Positions 17,307 through 25,777 of a stretch of 64,000 nucleotides of DNA are shown piece by piece. Origin of the DNA: C-114 sp963745405 (lineage in GTDB: Bacteria; Chloroflexota; Limnocylindria; Limnocylindrales; CSP1-4). The notes beneath the pieces are model-generated. The model worked only from the letters and a program-made list of their open reading frames with translations, made no database searches and had not been told where the DNA came from. Position numbers and translations under genes: made by a program. Position 1 is the stretch's first letter; each line of letters starts with the position of its first letter. The stretch is from the NCBI GenBank assembly GCA_963745405.1, contig CAVUWY010000002.1:1736001-1800000 (forward strand). The letters are read 5' to 3'.

Positions 17307-19901
17307 ATGCCACGCCCGACCCCGGCCGCGAGGACGGTCGACATCGACATCCGTCGCAACCTCTCGGCCGAGGACGCGGACCGCCGGCTGCACCAGGGCT
17401 ACGGCGCTGCGCTCCGCCGGCTGCCACGCGGACAGCAGGTGTTCCGGGGGATCCCGTTCGACTTCGGCGCTCGCCCCGACGAGCGTCGCTGGGTGATGGT
17501 GGACGAGCCGCTGACGATCGACCTCGGTGGAGCCGGCCGGGCGAGCCATCTCGTCGTGGCCCACCTGTGCGACACGTTCCGCAACGAGTCCGGCGAACGA
17601 CCGGCTGGGGTCCCGGTGGGCCACGTCGTGCCGGTCGGCCAGCCGCTGGCGGACTACACCATCGAGGACCGGGCGGGCCGGTCGTGGCGCAGGCGGATCC
17701 GGCGCCGCTTCGAGATCGACGACGGGATCGTCGGCTGGGGCTCGGCCCCGTTCGCGGCGCTCGGCCACCTCGACAACGAGCCGATCGACTGGCGTGGGCC
17801 ACACGCGTTCCAGCCGCCGGGACGCTATGCGCCGGCCGGACAGTCGGGGTCGCTGACCGTCATGCCGGGCACGTACGGTGGGAACCAGGTCGGGATGACG
17901 GACCTCATCCCGAGTCCGACCGACGACGTGATGGTCTGGCTCCATGCCATCGCCCTCGATCCGGGCGCAGAGCCGGCCACGCTCCACCTGGAGCCGCTGG
18001 CGGCGGATCGCCCGGGTGGGGCCGTGGTCCTCGTCGCGGTCACCCTGTTCGACGGCACCGCCGATCCGCTCCTCCGCAGCCCGCGCTTCCAGGTCCTTGT
18101 GGGTGGGCTCGACGACGAGCCGCTCGAGGTCGATCTCGGCACGATCGTCCGGACCCGCCCGGCGCCGCGGACGGGACCCGCGCCGACCGCGCCGCCGAAC
18201 ATGGGCGAGGCCCCGGTGGTGGGCTGGGGCACGCCGCGGGGGGCGACCGTCGTCGTGGCGGCGGGCGACCGCATCGTCGACTTGACCGTCGCGCCCGATG
18301 CCCTCGTCGGGACCGATGGGTGGGCCGTCGCGGGTCGGGCGCTCGCGGCGGGCGCGACGCACCGGGACCCCGCCGGGCACCGGTCGATCGAGGTCCTGCC
18401 GGCGACCGACATCCCCGTGCAGGTGGTCCTGCTCGATGCGGCCGGCGGCGAACCGACGCCGGCTCGGGTCCGCTTCGTCGCCGCCGACGGACGGTATCTG
18501 CCCCCGGACGGGCATCGGGACGAGGTCAACCCGGGCTTCTTCGAGGACACCGGGGCCGACCTCATCCTCGGCGGCTCGACGTACGCCTACGTCCCGGGCG
18601 CCTTCTCGATCCACCTACCGCCCGGTTCGATCGAGGTGGAAGCGCTGGCCGGCTTCGACCGCGGGCCGGTCCGCGAGACGGTCGCGATCGATCCGTCGAC
18701 CCGCCGCCTCGAGTTCGCCTTCGGGTCGCCGATCCGACTGGGCGACGACCGATGGGTTCGGGCCGACAGCCACGTCCACTTCGTCGCCCCATCGACGGCC
18801 CTGCTCCAGGCGGCGGCCGAGGACGTCGACCTCGTCAACCTCCTGGCCGCCCAGTGGGGCGATCTCTACACGAGCGTGACGGACTTCCCGTGGGGATCGA
18901 TGGCCGACCCGGCCGGGCGACGGCGGGTCATCGTCGGGACGGAGAACCGCCAGAACATGCTCGGCCACCTCGCCCTCCTCGGGGCGCGGCGACCGACGCT
19001 GCCGCTCGCCAGCGGCGGTCCGCCGGAGGGGCGCCTGGGCGGGGCCCTCGAGGTGCTCCTGGCCGATTGGGCGGACCGTTGCCACGCCGCCGGCGGACTC
19101 GTCGTCGGGGCCCACTTCCCGCTTCCGTATGCCGAGATCGCCGCCGACATCGTGGCCGGGAAGATCGACGCCCTCGAGGCCCAGGCCCTCTCGCCGGGCC
19201 TCGACGACCCGACGATCGTCGAGTGGTATCGCTTCCTCCGTCTTGGCTATCGCCTCCCGATCGTGGCGGGCACCGACAAGATGTCCTCGGAAGTGCCGAT
19301 CGGCGCCGTGCGGACGTACACCCACCTCGTCGATGACGCCCCGCCGTCCTTCGAGGGCTGGGCGGACGCCGTCCGCGCCGGCCGCACCTTCATCTCGTCC
19401 GGACCGCTCATCGAGCTGGCGGTCGAGGGGCACGAGCCCGGCGATACCGTGACGATGACGACACCGGGGCAGGTCGCGGTCGAGGCCCGTGTCCGGGCCG
19501 CCCAGCCGGTCGTGACCGACCTCGAGGTGGTCGTGAACGGCCACGTGGTGGCGGCCGTGTCATCGGCGGTGGGAGCGACGGAGCTCCTCGCCCGCGAGCG
19601 CGTCCCGATCGCAGCCGGGTCGTGGATCGCCGTCCGGTCGCGGAGCCGCCACGAGATCCAGTCGGCGTTCACGACCTCGATGGCCGCCCATACCTCGCCG
19701 GTCTACATCGAGGTCGCGGGCCATCCGCTCATCCCGTCGGCGGCCGACGCGGCCGTCGTCGAGCAGGTGATCCTCGGGGCGCGGACCTGGATCGCCGATC
19801 TGGCCGCCGTCGCTGAACCGGCGGACCGAGCGCGGATGGTGGCCTTCCTCGACGCTGCCGTGGAGCGCCTGCGCGGGCGGCTATCCGCCCACCTGGACTG
19901 A
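17307..19901 (+). CDS. CehA/McbA-like metallohydrolase, large two-domain form
   Basis: An 864-aa cytoplasmic protein (no signal peptide). Residues 1-470 look like beta-rich sandwich domains. From about 480, a PHP-like domain of the CehA/McbA family begins, with ADSHVHF (His489, His491), GTENRQN (Glu546), VGAHFPLPYAE (His603) and GTDKMSSEVP (Asp657) as probable metal ligands and active-site residues. A C-terminal beta segment and helix end the protein. CehA/McbA enzymes hydrolyse esters, carbamates or phosphoesters; the substrate here is unknown. A paralogue (878 aa) heads the iolD side of the island. Start: ATG with TGAGG six bases upstream, just after the shared operator. The last 21 bases overlap the convergent lacI gene. 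Confidence 0.85.
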   Translation: MPRPTPAARTVDIDIRRNLSAEDADRRLHQGYGAALRRLPRGQQVFRGIPFDFGARPDERRWVMVDEPLTIDLGGAGRASHLVVAHLCDTFRNESGERPAGVPVGHVVPVGQPLADYTIEDRAGRSWRRRIRRRFEIDDGIVGWGSAPFAALGHLDNEPIDWRGPHAFQPPGRYAPAGQSGSLTVMPGTYGGNQVGMTDLIPSPTDDVMVWLHAIALDPGAEPATLHLEPLAADRPGGAVVLVAVTLFDGTADPLLRSPRFQVLVGGLDDEPLEVDLGTIVRTRPAPRTGPAPTAPPNMGEAPVVGWGTPRGATVVVAAGDRIVDLTVAPDALVGTDGWAVAGRALAAGATHRDPAGHRSIEVLPATDIPVQVVLLDAAGGEPTPARVRFVAADGRYLPPDGHRDEVNPGFFEDTGADLILGGSTYAYVPGAFSIHLPPGSIEVEALAGFDRGPVRETVAIDPSTRRLEFAFGSPIRLGDDRWVRADSHVHFVAPSTALLQAAAEDVDLVNLLAAQWGDLYTSVTDFPWGSMADPAGRRRVIVGTENRQNMLGHLALLGARRPTLPLASGGPPEGRLGGALEVLLADWADRCHAAGGLVVGAHFPLPYAEIAADIVAGKIDALEAQALSPGLDDPTIVEWYRFLRLGYRLPIVAGTDKMSSEVPIGAVRTYTHLVDDAPPSFEGWADAVRAGRTFISSGPLIELAVEGHEPGDTVTMTTPGQVAVEARVRAAQPVVTDLEVVVNGHVVAAVSSAVGATELLARERVPIAAGSWIAVRSRSRHEIQSAFTTSMAAHTSPVYIEVAGHPLIPSAADAAVVEQVILGARTWIADLAAVAEPADRARMVAFLDAAVERLRGRLSAHLD
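19875..19890. terminator. Hairpin in the overlapping 3' ends of the CehA-like and lacI genes
   Basis: GGGCGG-CTAT-CCGCCC is a perfect six-base stem with a tetraloop, lying within the coding overlap of two convergent genes. Without a T-tract, the terminator role is inferred from position. Confidence 0.35.
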
Positions 19902-20972
19902 CGGCGGATCGGCCCGGGCGGCCGTCACCGATCGAGGCCGGGCCCGGGTGCTCTCTCGCACGATGAGCTCCGGCTGGAGGACGTGGCCTTCCGGCGCGGT
20001 CCCTTCGCGGATCGCCCGGATGAGGGAGGCGGCCGCCAGCCGGCCGATCTCGCCGGCCGGCGTCACGACCGTGGTCAGGCGGGGGTTCGAGATGGCGGTG
20101 AACGGGATGCCGTCGAAGCCGACCATGGCGACGTCGCCCGGGATGCGGATGCCGAGGGTCCGCAGGGCGTCCATGAGGGCCAGGGCGAGCTTGTCGTCGT
20201 AGCAGACGAGGGCCTCCGGCGGGTCGGCGGCGATCTCCGCCGCCAGTGCCCCGGGCGCTCGCCAGGCGTCATCGGCCGCGTGGAAGGTCTGTGGCGGCGT
20301 GCGGACGCCGCGGCTCCGGAGAGTGGCCGCGACGGTCGCCTCCCGGAGCGCGTTGGAGGCGCCGCCCTCGCCCTCCACATAGGCGATCCGTCGGTAGCCG
20401 CAGTCGAGGAGATGCTCGACGGCGGCCCGGACGCCGGCCGCGTCGTCGGTCAGGATCACACCAGGCGTGACCGGTCCGTCGCGGCGTGGCAGCCGTCGAT
20501 GATCGGGCTGGACCAGGACGAGCCGGGCGGGATCGACCCGCTCCCGCCCCTCGCGAGGCGAGATCGCGCTCGACACGATCGCCACGGCGTCGGCCCCGTG
20601 CTCGGCGAAGACCTTGAGGGCGAGGCGTTCGCGGGGCGGGGTGTCGTCGCCGGCGACCATGATCACGCAATAGCCGTTCTGGCTCGCCTCATCCTCGAAG
20701 CCGGCCGCGATCTGGCCGTGGATGGGGTCGTCGAGGTTCGGGATGAGCAGGCCGAGCGTCGAGGTATGGCGCATCCGGAGACTGCGGGCGGCCGCGTTGG
20801 GGACGTACTGCAGCTCGGCCGCGGCGGCCTTGACGACCTGGCGGGTGGCGACGCTGATCCGTGGATCGTCGGCGAGGGCCCGGGAGGCCGTCGAGTCGGA
20901 TACGTTCGCGGCGGCCGCGACGTCGCGAAGCAGCACCCGCCGGCGGAGATCGGGCGCCTTCGCGGTCGTCAC
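19881..20972 (-). CDS. LacI-family transcriptional repressor of the inositol-type island
   Basis: A 363-aa repressor. Residues 14-70 form the LacI helix-turn-helix and hinge: LLRDVAAAANVSDSTASRAL is the two-helix reader and AAARSLRMRHT the hinge helix. A periplasmic-binding-protein-like effector domain follows (LGLLIPNLDDPIHGQIAAGF). It is the last gene of the iol-type operon but also has its own promoter with a perfect palindromic operator, implying autoregulation. The same operator type precedes iolD, the pot operon and both CehA-like genes. The inducer is probably a pathway intermediate. Confidence 0.92.
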   Translation of the reverse strand: MTTAKAPDLRRRVLLRDVAAAANVSDSTASRALADDPRISVATRQVVKAAAAELQYVPNAAARSLRMRHTSTLGLLIPNLDDPIHGQIAAGFEDEASQNGYCVIMVAGDDTPPRERLALKVFAEHGADAVAIVSSAISPREGRERVDPARLVLVQPDHRRLPRRDGPVTPGVILTDDAAGVRAAVEHLLDCGYRRIAYVEGEGGASNALREATVAATLRSRGVRTPPQTFHAADDAWRAPGALAAEIAADPPEALVCYDDKLALALMDALRTLGIRIPGDVAMVGFDGIPFTAISNPRLTTVVTPAGEIGRLAAASLIRAIREGTAPEGHVLQPELIVRESTRARPRSVTAARADPPSVQVGG

Positions 20973-21099
20973 CGACGCTTCCCGATCGGGCGGGCGACCG
21001 GCGGGCGGTGGCGCTGCTGTCGCGCGACGGATCGGGGAGCCGGACCGGCTCCGATCCGTCTGTCCCTCGAAGCGCGCACGGAGTTGCTCCTTCGATCAC

Positions 21100-21111
21100 G
21101 CAACCGGTTGC
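21100..21111. promoter_or_regulatory. LacI-family operator 2 (lacI promoter)
   Basis: GCAACCGGTTGC is a perfect 12-base palindrome with the CG-centred form preferred by LacI-family proteins. It starts six bases after the lacI -10 and so covers the transcription start. The best of the three copies; it defines the motif. Confidence 0.8.
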
Positions 21112-21117
21112 ACGGCG

Positions 21118-21147
21118 AACGTAGCATCGGGCCCATCGGCCCGTCAA
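21118..21147 (-). promoter_or_regulatory. Promoter of the lacI-type gene
   Basis: On the minus strand TTGACG (21147-21142), an 18-base spacer and TACGTT (21123-21118) precede the perfect operator. The region between the TIM-barrel gene end and the lacI start (about 208 bases) holds only this control region. Confidence 0.6.
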
Positions 21148-21180
21148 CCGCCTCGTCCAGAGCGGCGGGCCGCCGGTCGA

Positions 21181-22023
21181 TCAGTCGCTCAGGGTGCGGC
21201 GGAGGACGTCGAGGAGGCCGGCCGCGACCCCGAAGGGATCGGCCGACTCCCAGTGCAGCGGGCTGTAAAGCTCGTTGTCCCACCAGCCGTCGAACCCGGT
21301 CGAGCGGACGGCGTCGGCCCACTCCCGGATCGGGATGACGCCTTCGCCGGGCCAGACCTTCCGTGACTCCTGGTCGGGCGTGCCCGGGCCGGGCGGTCCG
21401 AGCGAATCCGAGAAGTCGACCCCGAAGATCAGCCGTCGATCGAGCCGTGCGACGTCGGCCGGTGTCGCCCCGCTGTGCCAGAGGTGCCAGAAGTCGAGGA
21501 CGAGCCCGACGTTGTCGCGCGCGGCGGCCTCCAGCGCCGCGACGGCATCGGCGAGCGGCGCGAGCGGCGTCCAGGCGACCGGCTCGAGGTAGTACCTGAT
21601 GCCGTCTGCCGCCCCGAGGTCGGCCGCCGCCCGGATCCCCTCGGCGGTGACCCGGATCCGCTCCGGCTGCGACAGCTCGCCCGGGCCGCCGTACCGCCCG
21701 CCCGGCTCGACCGGGCCGGTCAGGAGCTGGACGTAGGTCGCGCCGATGTCGACGGCCAGGGCGGTCAGGTCGGCCGCCTCGGCCAGCATCGTCCGCCGCT
21801 CGTCGGGTCGCCAGCGCTCGACGTCGGCGAGAGCGCCCAGGTTCACCGGGTCGAGGCCGGCCAGCGCATCGCGCAGGTTCGCGACGGGATACCCCTGGCC
21901 GAGGTAGCGGCGGATGTGCTCCTCGCGCAGGAACACGCCGTCCCAGCCCGTCTCCCGGGCGAGGCGTACCTGGAGGCTCACCGGCAGGTACATCGTCGAG
22001 TTGGAGTTGTAGACGAGCCGCAT
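21181..22023 (-). CDS. TIM-barrel sugar phosphate isomerase/epimerase
   Basis: A 280-aa xylose-isomerase-like TIM-barrel protein. Signs are YYLEPVAWTPLAPL, GLVLDFWHLWHSG and IFGVDFSD, with acidic and His residues at strand ends for a divalent metal. It follows the EamA gene by six bases in the iol-type operon. One of four such proteins in the island (with 9907, 31723 and 32604), mutually divergent. It may be a second dehydratase or isomerase for another cyclitol stereoisomer. The exact reaction is unknown. Confidence 0.82.
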   Translation of the reverse strand: MRLVYNSNSTMYLPVSLQVRLARETGWDGVFLREEHIRRYLGQGYPVANLRDALAGLDPVNLGALADVERWRPDERRTMLAEAADLTALAVDIGATYVQLLTGPVEPGGRYGGPGELSQPERIRVTAEGIRAAADLGAADGIRYYLEPVAWTPLAPLADAVAALEAAARDNVGLVLDFWHLWHSGATPADVARLDRRLIFGVDFSDSLGPPGPGTPDQESRKVWPGEGVIPIREWADAVRSTGFDGWWDNELYSPLHWESADPFGVAAGLLDVLRRTLSD

Positions 22024-22029
22024 CGTCGG

Positions 22030-22920
22030 TCAGCCCGTGATCGTCGCGGCGCCGACGGCGCCGAGCAGGGCGATCCCCGAGACGACGAGGGCGATGCCGC
22101 CGATCTGGCGTCGAGCGAGCCGCTCCCCGAACAGGACGAACGCGGCGACCGCGGCGATCGGAGCGAACATCGAGGCGAGTACCGAGGTGACGGCGACACT
22201 CTCCTGGGCTCCGATGGTGAAGGCGGTGAAGCCGGTCACCTCGACGATCCCGCAGACGAGGATGAGGGGGAGCGCCCGCCGCGGCACCCTCGCCCGGCCG
22301 GCTACGGCCAGCGGGACGCCGACGACGAGCACGCCGAGAAGGCGACCGGGGAGGAGGATCCAGGCGCTCGGGATGGTGTCGCTGGCCGAGCCGATCCAGA
22401 ACAAGGCGAAGCCGAACATCGCCGCCGAGATCGCTGCGAGGCCGGCCGCCTGGAGCGATCGCCGCCGGTCGATCCGGACCCCCTCCTCGATCTCGCCGCC
22501 GCCCCCGGTCGCGGCCAGGACGACGCCGAGCGCGATGACGGCGAGGATCGGTCCCGATCCGGGAGCGAGCTGCTGCCCCGCCAGGACCGAGATGACCGCG
22601 GCGATGGATCCCTCGGTCGAGGCGACGGTCGACACGACGCCGACCGTCCCGATCCGGTACGCCGTGTAGGCAAGGAGGAGGCCGCCGACGTTGGCCGCGC
22701 CGGCGAGGGTGGGCAGGAGCAGATCCGTCGACGTCGTGGGCAGGGGCGTGACAAGGAGGCAGATCGGCAGCACGATCACGAGCCCGACGAGCATCGCGCC
22801 TGCCACGGTGACCGGAGCGCCCACGATCCGGCTTGCCCGAGCCGCCACCAGGGTCGACACGGCGAACGAGGAGGCGGCCGCAAGGCCGGCGACGATGGGG
22901 ATCACGACGGCGCGCGTCAA
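22030..22920 (-). CDS. EamA/DMT-family transporter
   Basis: A 296-aa inner-membrane protein with about ten hydrophobic segments in two EamA repeats (first VVIPIVAGLAAASSFAVSTL, last GGIALVVSGIALLGAVGAA). The drug/metabolite transporter family includes sugar, nucleotide-sugar and amine exporters or importers. Start uncertain: a TTG overlaps the aldolase stop as TTGA, and a GTG lies 15 bases further in. Placed in the iol-type operon, it may import or export a pathway compound. Confidence 0.82.
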   Translation of the reverse strand: MTRAVVIPIVAGLAAASSFAVSTLVAARASRIVGAPVTVAGAMLVGLVIVLPICLLVTPLPTTSTDLLLPTLAGAANVGGLLLAYTAYRIGTVGVVSTVASTEGSIAAVISVLAGQQLAPGSGPILAVIALGVVLAATGGGGEIEEGVRIDRRRSLQAAGLAAISAAMFGFALFWIGSASDTIPSAWILLPGRLLGVLVVGVPLAVAGRARVPRRALPLILVCGIVEVTGFTAFTIGAQESVAVTSVLASMFAPIAAVAAFVLFGERLARRQIGGIALVVSGIALLGAVGAATITG

Positions 22921-23870
22921 CCGGCCGGAGAGGTGGGCAGGGGTCGGGCGTGACGCTCGGCCGCGTCGCGACAGCGTCGGAAAGCAACGAGGCTCGGGCC
23001 GCTCGCCGCCCGCTCCACCGATCCAGGGTCGGCCGACAACGCCGGGCCCCAGATCCCCCGCCCGGCGAGGAAACCCGAGGCTCCTGCCATTCCGGTGAGA
23101 CGGATGTGCTCGACGAAGGTGTCGGTGTCGGTACCCGCTCCGAGGAGCACCCACGGCGTATCGCGGCAGGCCCCGGCGAGGGCAGCGCACGCCTCTGCCG
23201 CCCGGGACTGGCCGTCGGCCCCGAGGTCGGGTAGCGGGAACGGCAGCTTGAGGAGGTCCGCCCCGAGCGGCTGGATCCGCTCGACGGCTCCCACGACGAG
23301 CGCCTCGTAGGCGGCAGTGAACTCCTTCCGCGACTCCGTCGAGCGGAGGTACGCGACCGGCTCGACGACGAGCGGCAGGCCCACGTCGTGGCAGGCCGCG
23401 GCCGTGGCGGCGATCAGCTCGTCCTGCCGGGCTGCCGACGACTCGACGTCGACCCGATAGGGGACGAGGATCTTGCACGCGTCGGCGCCCCAGCGGAGGG
23501 CGTCGGTCGGGGAGAAGTCGGGCAGGAGGGTCGTGATCCGATCGTCCCCGCCGGCCTCGTAGCCCTGGGCCTCGAGCGGCATGACGATCGCCACCGACGC
23601 CGGCACCACCCCAGCCTCGAGTGCCTGGCCGCCGAATTCAGCATCGATCATGATCGCCGTCGCGGCCGGGGCGAGCGCCCGGGCGAGGCTGAGCTTGAGA
23701 TCCCGCACCTGCCGGTCGGTCAGGTCGCCGACGCCTCGTTCCGCGAGCGTCGTGCGGAGGCTGTCGCGGTGATCGATGGCGATGCCGGAGACGACGCCGG
23801 TCGGACCGCCGAGCCGGGCGAGTCGGCGCCGCCGCCCGACGTCGGGCGGGCGGGCCGGTGCCCTGACCAT
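22917..23870 (-). CDS. LacD/DUF2090-like class I aldolase (probable 2-deoxy-5-keto-gluconate-6-phosphate aldolase)
   Basis: A 317-aa class I aldolase of the LacD (tagatose-1,6-bisphosphate aldolase) superfamily. SGIAIDHRDSLRTTL is the typical start and ADACKILVPYR contains the likely Schiff-base Lys. In several bacteria a LacD-like (DUF2090) aldolase replaces class II IolJ in inositol breakdown. Directly after IolB and IolC, it is the obvious candidate for the final cleavage to dihydroxyacetone phosphate and malonic semialdehyde. The ATG overlaps the IolB stop (TGATG). A longer upstream reading is the antisense-like shadow of iolB and is rejected. Confidence 0.83.
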   Translation of the reverse strand: MVRAPARPPDVGRRRRLARLGGPTGVVSGIAIDHRDSLRTTLAERGVGDLTDRQVRDLKLSLARALAPAATAIMIDAEFGGQALEAGVVPASVAIVMPLEAQGYEAGGDDRITTLLPDFSPTDALRWGADACKILVPYRVDVESSAARQDELIAATAAACHDVGLPLVVEPVAYLRSTESRKEFTAAYEALVVGAVERIQPLGADLLKLPFPLPDLGADGQSRAAEACAALAGACRDTPWVLLGAGTDTDTFVEHIRLTGMAGASGFLAGRGIWGPALSADPGSVERAASGPSLVAFRRCRDAAERHARPLPTSPAG

Positions 23871-24793
23871 CACGGCCTCACGAGGGGAAGTCGCGGATCG
23901 GCCTCCATCGACGGCCACAGCGTCCTCACCCAGGCGAGGTCCGGGTCGTCCGTGTTGGCCATCGTGCGTCGGTCGCCGGCGAGGGCATTGAGGTAATAGG
24001 CGTCGTAGCCCTGGGTCGACGCGAACGGGTGATAGCCCCGGTCGACGACGACGAGGTCGCCGTGATGGACGACCATGACCCGATCCCCCGAGCCGTCCCG
24101 CTCGTAGACGCGCTGGATCGCCCATCCCTCCGGCCGGTTCAGCTGGTAGAAGTACGTCTCCTCGAGGACCGCCTCTCGCGGCGGGTCGTCGAAGTCGTGG
24201 CGATGGGGAGGCCAGCCGGACCAGTTGCCGGCCGGGGTGAAGACCTCGCAGATGAGGAGCCGATCGGCCGGGAAGTCCGGCATCATCATGTTGTTGACCT
24301 GGCGCGTGGCGTTGCCCCGGCCGCGGATCTCGATCTCGACATCGGCCGGCGCGACGACGATCGGCGTCTTCGATGCGTCGCCGCGACCGCTCCGGGGCGC
24401 CTGGGCCACGGCCACGACAGAGCGCTGGCCCGGTAAGGGCCGGCCGGTGATCCGCGTCCGCGAGCCGGCCGGCACGTAGACGCTCCAGGGCATGCCTTCG
24501 AACACGGTCCGTCGACCGGGCAGCTTGAGCGGCGCCCCGTCGTCGACCTCGACCTCCACGCCGCCGCCGGAGATCGTGACGATGGCGGCCTCCTGCTCCG
24601 GATGCTCGAGGACGCTGCCCTCGCCGTCCCCAAGGCTGAAGGCCCGGAACGAGAGGTAGCGCCAGCCGGCGCGGGCGGGATCGGTCTCGACGACGCCGGC
24701 GGCTGCGGCTGCGATATGCAACCGCTCGACGGGGATCGACGAGGGCAGTTTCGTCGGGTGGATCGTCGGACCGTCCGGCTGGCCGGTCGTCAT
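23870..24793 (-). CDS. iolB: 5-deoxy-glucuronate isomerase
   Basis: A 307-aa bicupin. The second cupin holds WPPHRHD (His197, His199), EETYFYQ (Glu211/212) and GYHPFAS, the metal-binding set of IolB; RQVNNMM before it is also characteristic. It converts 5-deoxy-D-glucuronate to 2-deoxy-5-keto-D-gluconate, the substrate of the neighbouring IolC kinase. The ATG overlaps the iolC stop as ATGA. Typical length for the family is about 270-300 aa. Confidence 0.92.
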   Translation of the reverse strand: MTTGQPDGPTIHPTKLPSSIPVERLHIAAAAAGVVETDPARAGWRYLSFRAFSLGDGEGSVLEHPEQEAAIVTISGGGVEVEVDDGAPLKLPGRRTVFEGMPWSVYVPAGSRTRITGRPLPGQRSVVAVAQAPRSGRGDASKTPIVVAPADVEIEIRGRGNATRQVNNMMMPDFPADRLLICEVFTPAGNWSGWPPHRHDFDDPPREAVLEETYFYQLNRPEGWAIQRVYERDGSGDRVMVVHHGDLVVVDRGYHPFASTQGYDAYYLNALAGDRRTMANTDDPDLAWVRTLWPSMEADPRLPLVRP

Positions 24794-25752
24794 GCAGTCA
24801 CCTCCCTCGGCGCCGGCGGGCGCCGCTCGAGCATCCTGTCGATCTCGGATCGTCGCGGCATCGCGACGCTGCACATGAGCCGCGACGCGACGATGGCGCC
24901 GGCCCCGTCGCCCCGGGCGGCGGCGACCGCTGGATCGGCGCCGCCGTACAACCCGGCTGCGAAGGCGGCGAGGAACGCATCGCCCGATCCAAGTCCGCAG
25001 ACCACCTCGACCGGTCGACCCTCGAGTCGCCGGCGGCCGGAGCGGGTGATGGTCGAGACGCCGTCCGGCCCGTGCTTGAGGGCGACGATCCCCGGTCCCC
25101 GATCCAGCGCCGCTGCCGGATCGAGCCGCGCCGCGGCGAATTCGTCGTCGCCACCGACGACGACATCCGCGAGCGGCAGGACCCGCGCGACGAGATCCGC
25201 TGCCTCGCCGGGGTCGTCCCAGAGCGACGGTCGCCAGTCGAGATCGAGGATGGTCGAAACGTCGCCGCGCCGATCCCGCGTCGTGGCCCGACGGGATAGG
25301 GCGGCGATGACGGCCGTCCGTGCCGGCTCGGCGGCCAGCATGGTCGCCGAGACCACGACCAGGGGAGCGTCGAAGAACGGCACCCGCCCGATCTCCTCGA
25401 GCGTCAGCAGGGTCTCCGGCGGCGGCGGTAGCCGGTAGAAGGTCACCGGGAACCGGTCGGGCGGCCAGGCCTCGAAGAACGCGACCTGGGTCCGCGTGCC
25501 GGATCGCCGCACGAGGCCGCCCACGTCGATGCCCTCACCGGCCAGGAACGAGCGGACGTGGTCGCCGTGGCCGTCGTCGCCGACGCTCGACAGGACGGCC
25601 GTCGAGATGCCGAGCCGGGCGAGCCCGGTGCCGACGTTCCCGGCGAACCCGCCGACGGCCCGGACGAACGACGACGCCTCCGCCAACGACGTCCGCGGCT
25701 CGGCCGGGCTGAAGTCGACGCCGACCCGGCCGAGGACGACGGCCTCGATCAC
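24790..25752 (-). CDS. iolC: 5-dehydro-2-deoxygluconokinase (PfkB family)
   Basis: A 320-aa PfkB/ribokinase-type sugar kinase. The N-terminal VGGFAGNVGTGLARLG binds the sugar and CGLGSGDAFLAAFAAGL holds the anion hole and catalytic Asp. It phosphorylates 2-deoxy-5-keto-D-gluconate in the iol route, as judged from its place between iolB and iolD. The start follows the aminotransferase stop by 25 bases. A generic PfkB kinase is the alternative, but context is strong. Confidence 0.9.
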   Translation of the reverse strand: MIEAVVLGRVGVDFSPAEPRTSLAEASSFVRAVGGFAGNVGTGLARLGISTAVLSSVGDDGHGDHVRSFLAGEGIDVGGLVRRSGTRTQVAFFEAWPPDRFPVTFYRLPPPPETLLTLEEIGRVPFFDAPLVVVSATMLAAEPARTAVIAALSRRATTRDRRGDVSTILDLDWRPSLWDDPGEAADLVARVLPLADVVVGGDDEFAAARLDPAAALDRGPGIVALKHGPDGVSTITRSGRRRLEGRPVEVVCGLGSGDAFLAAFAAGLYGGADPAVAAARGDGAGAIVASRLMCSVAMPRRSEIDRMLERRPPAPREVTA

Positions 25753-25777
25753 GTGCGATACGGGCGAGCCCGCGCGC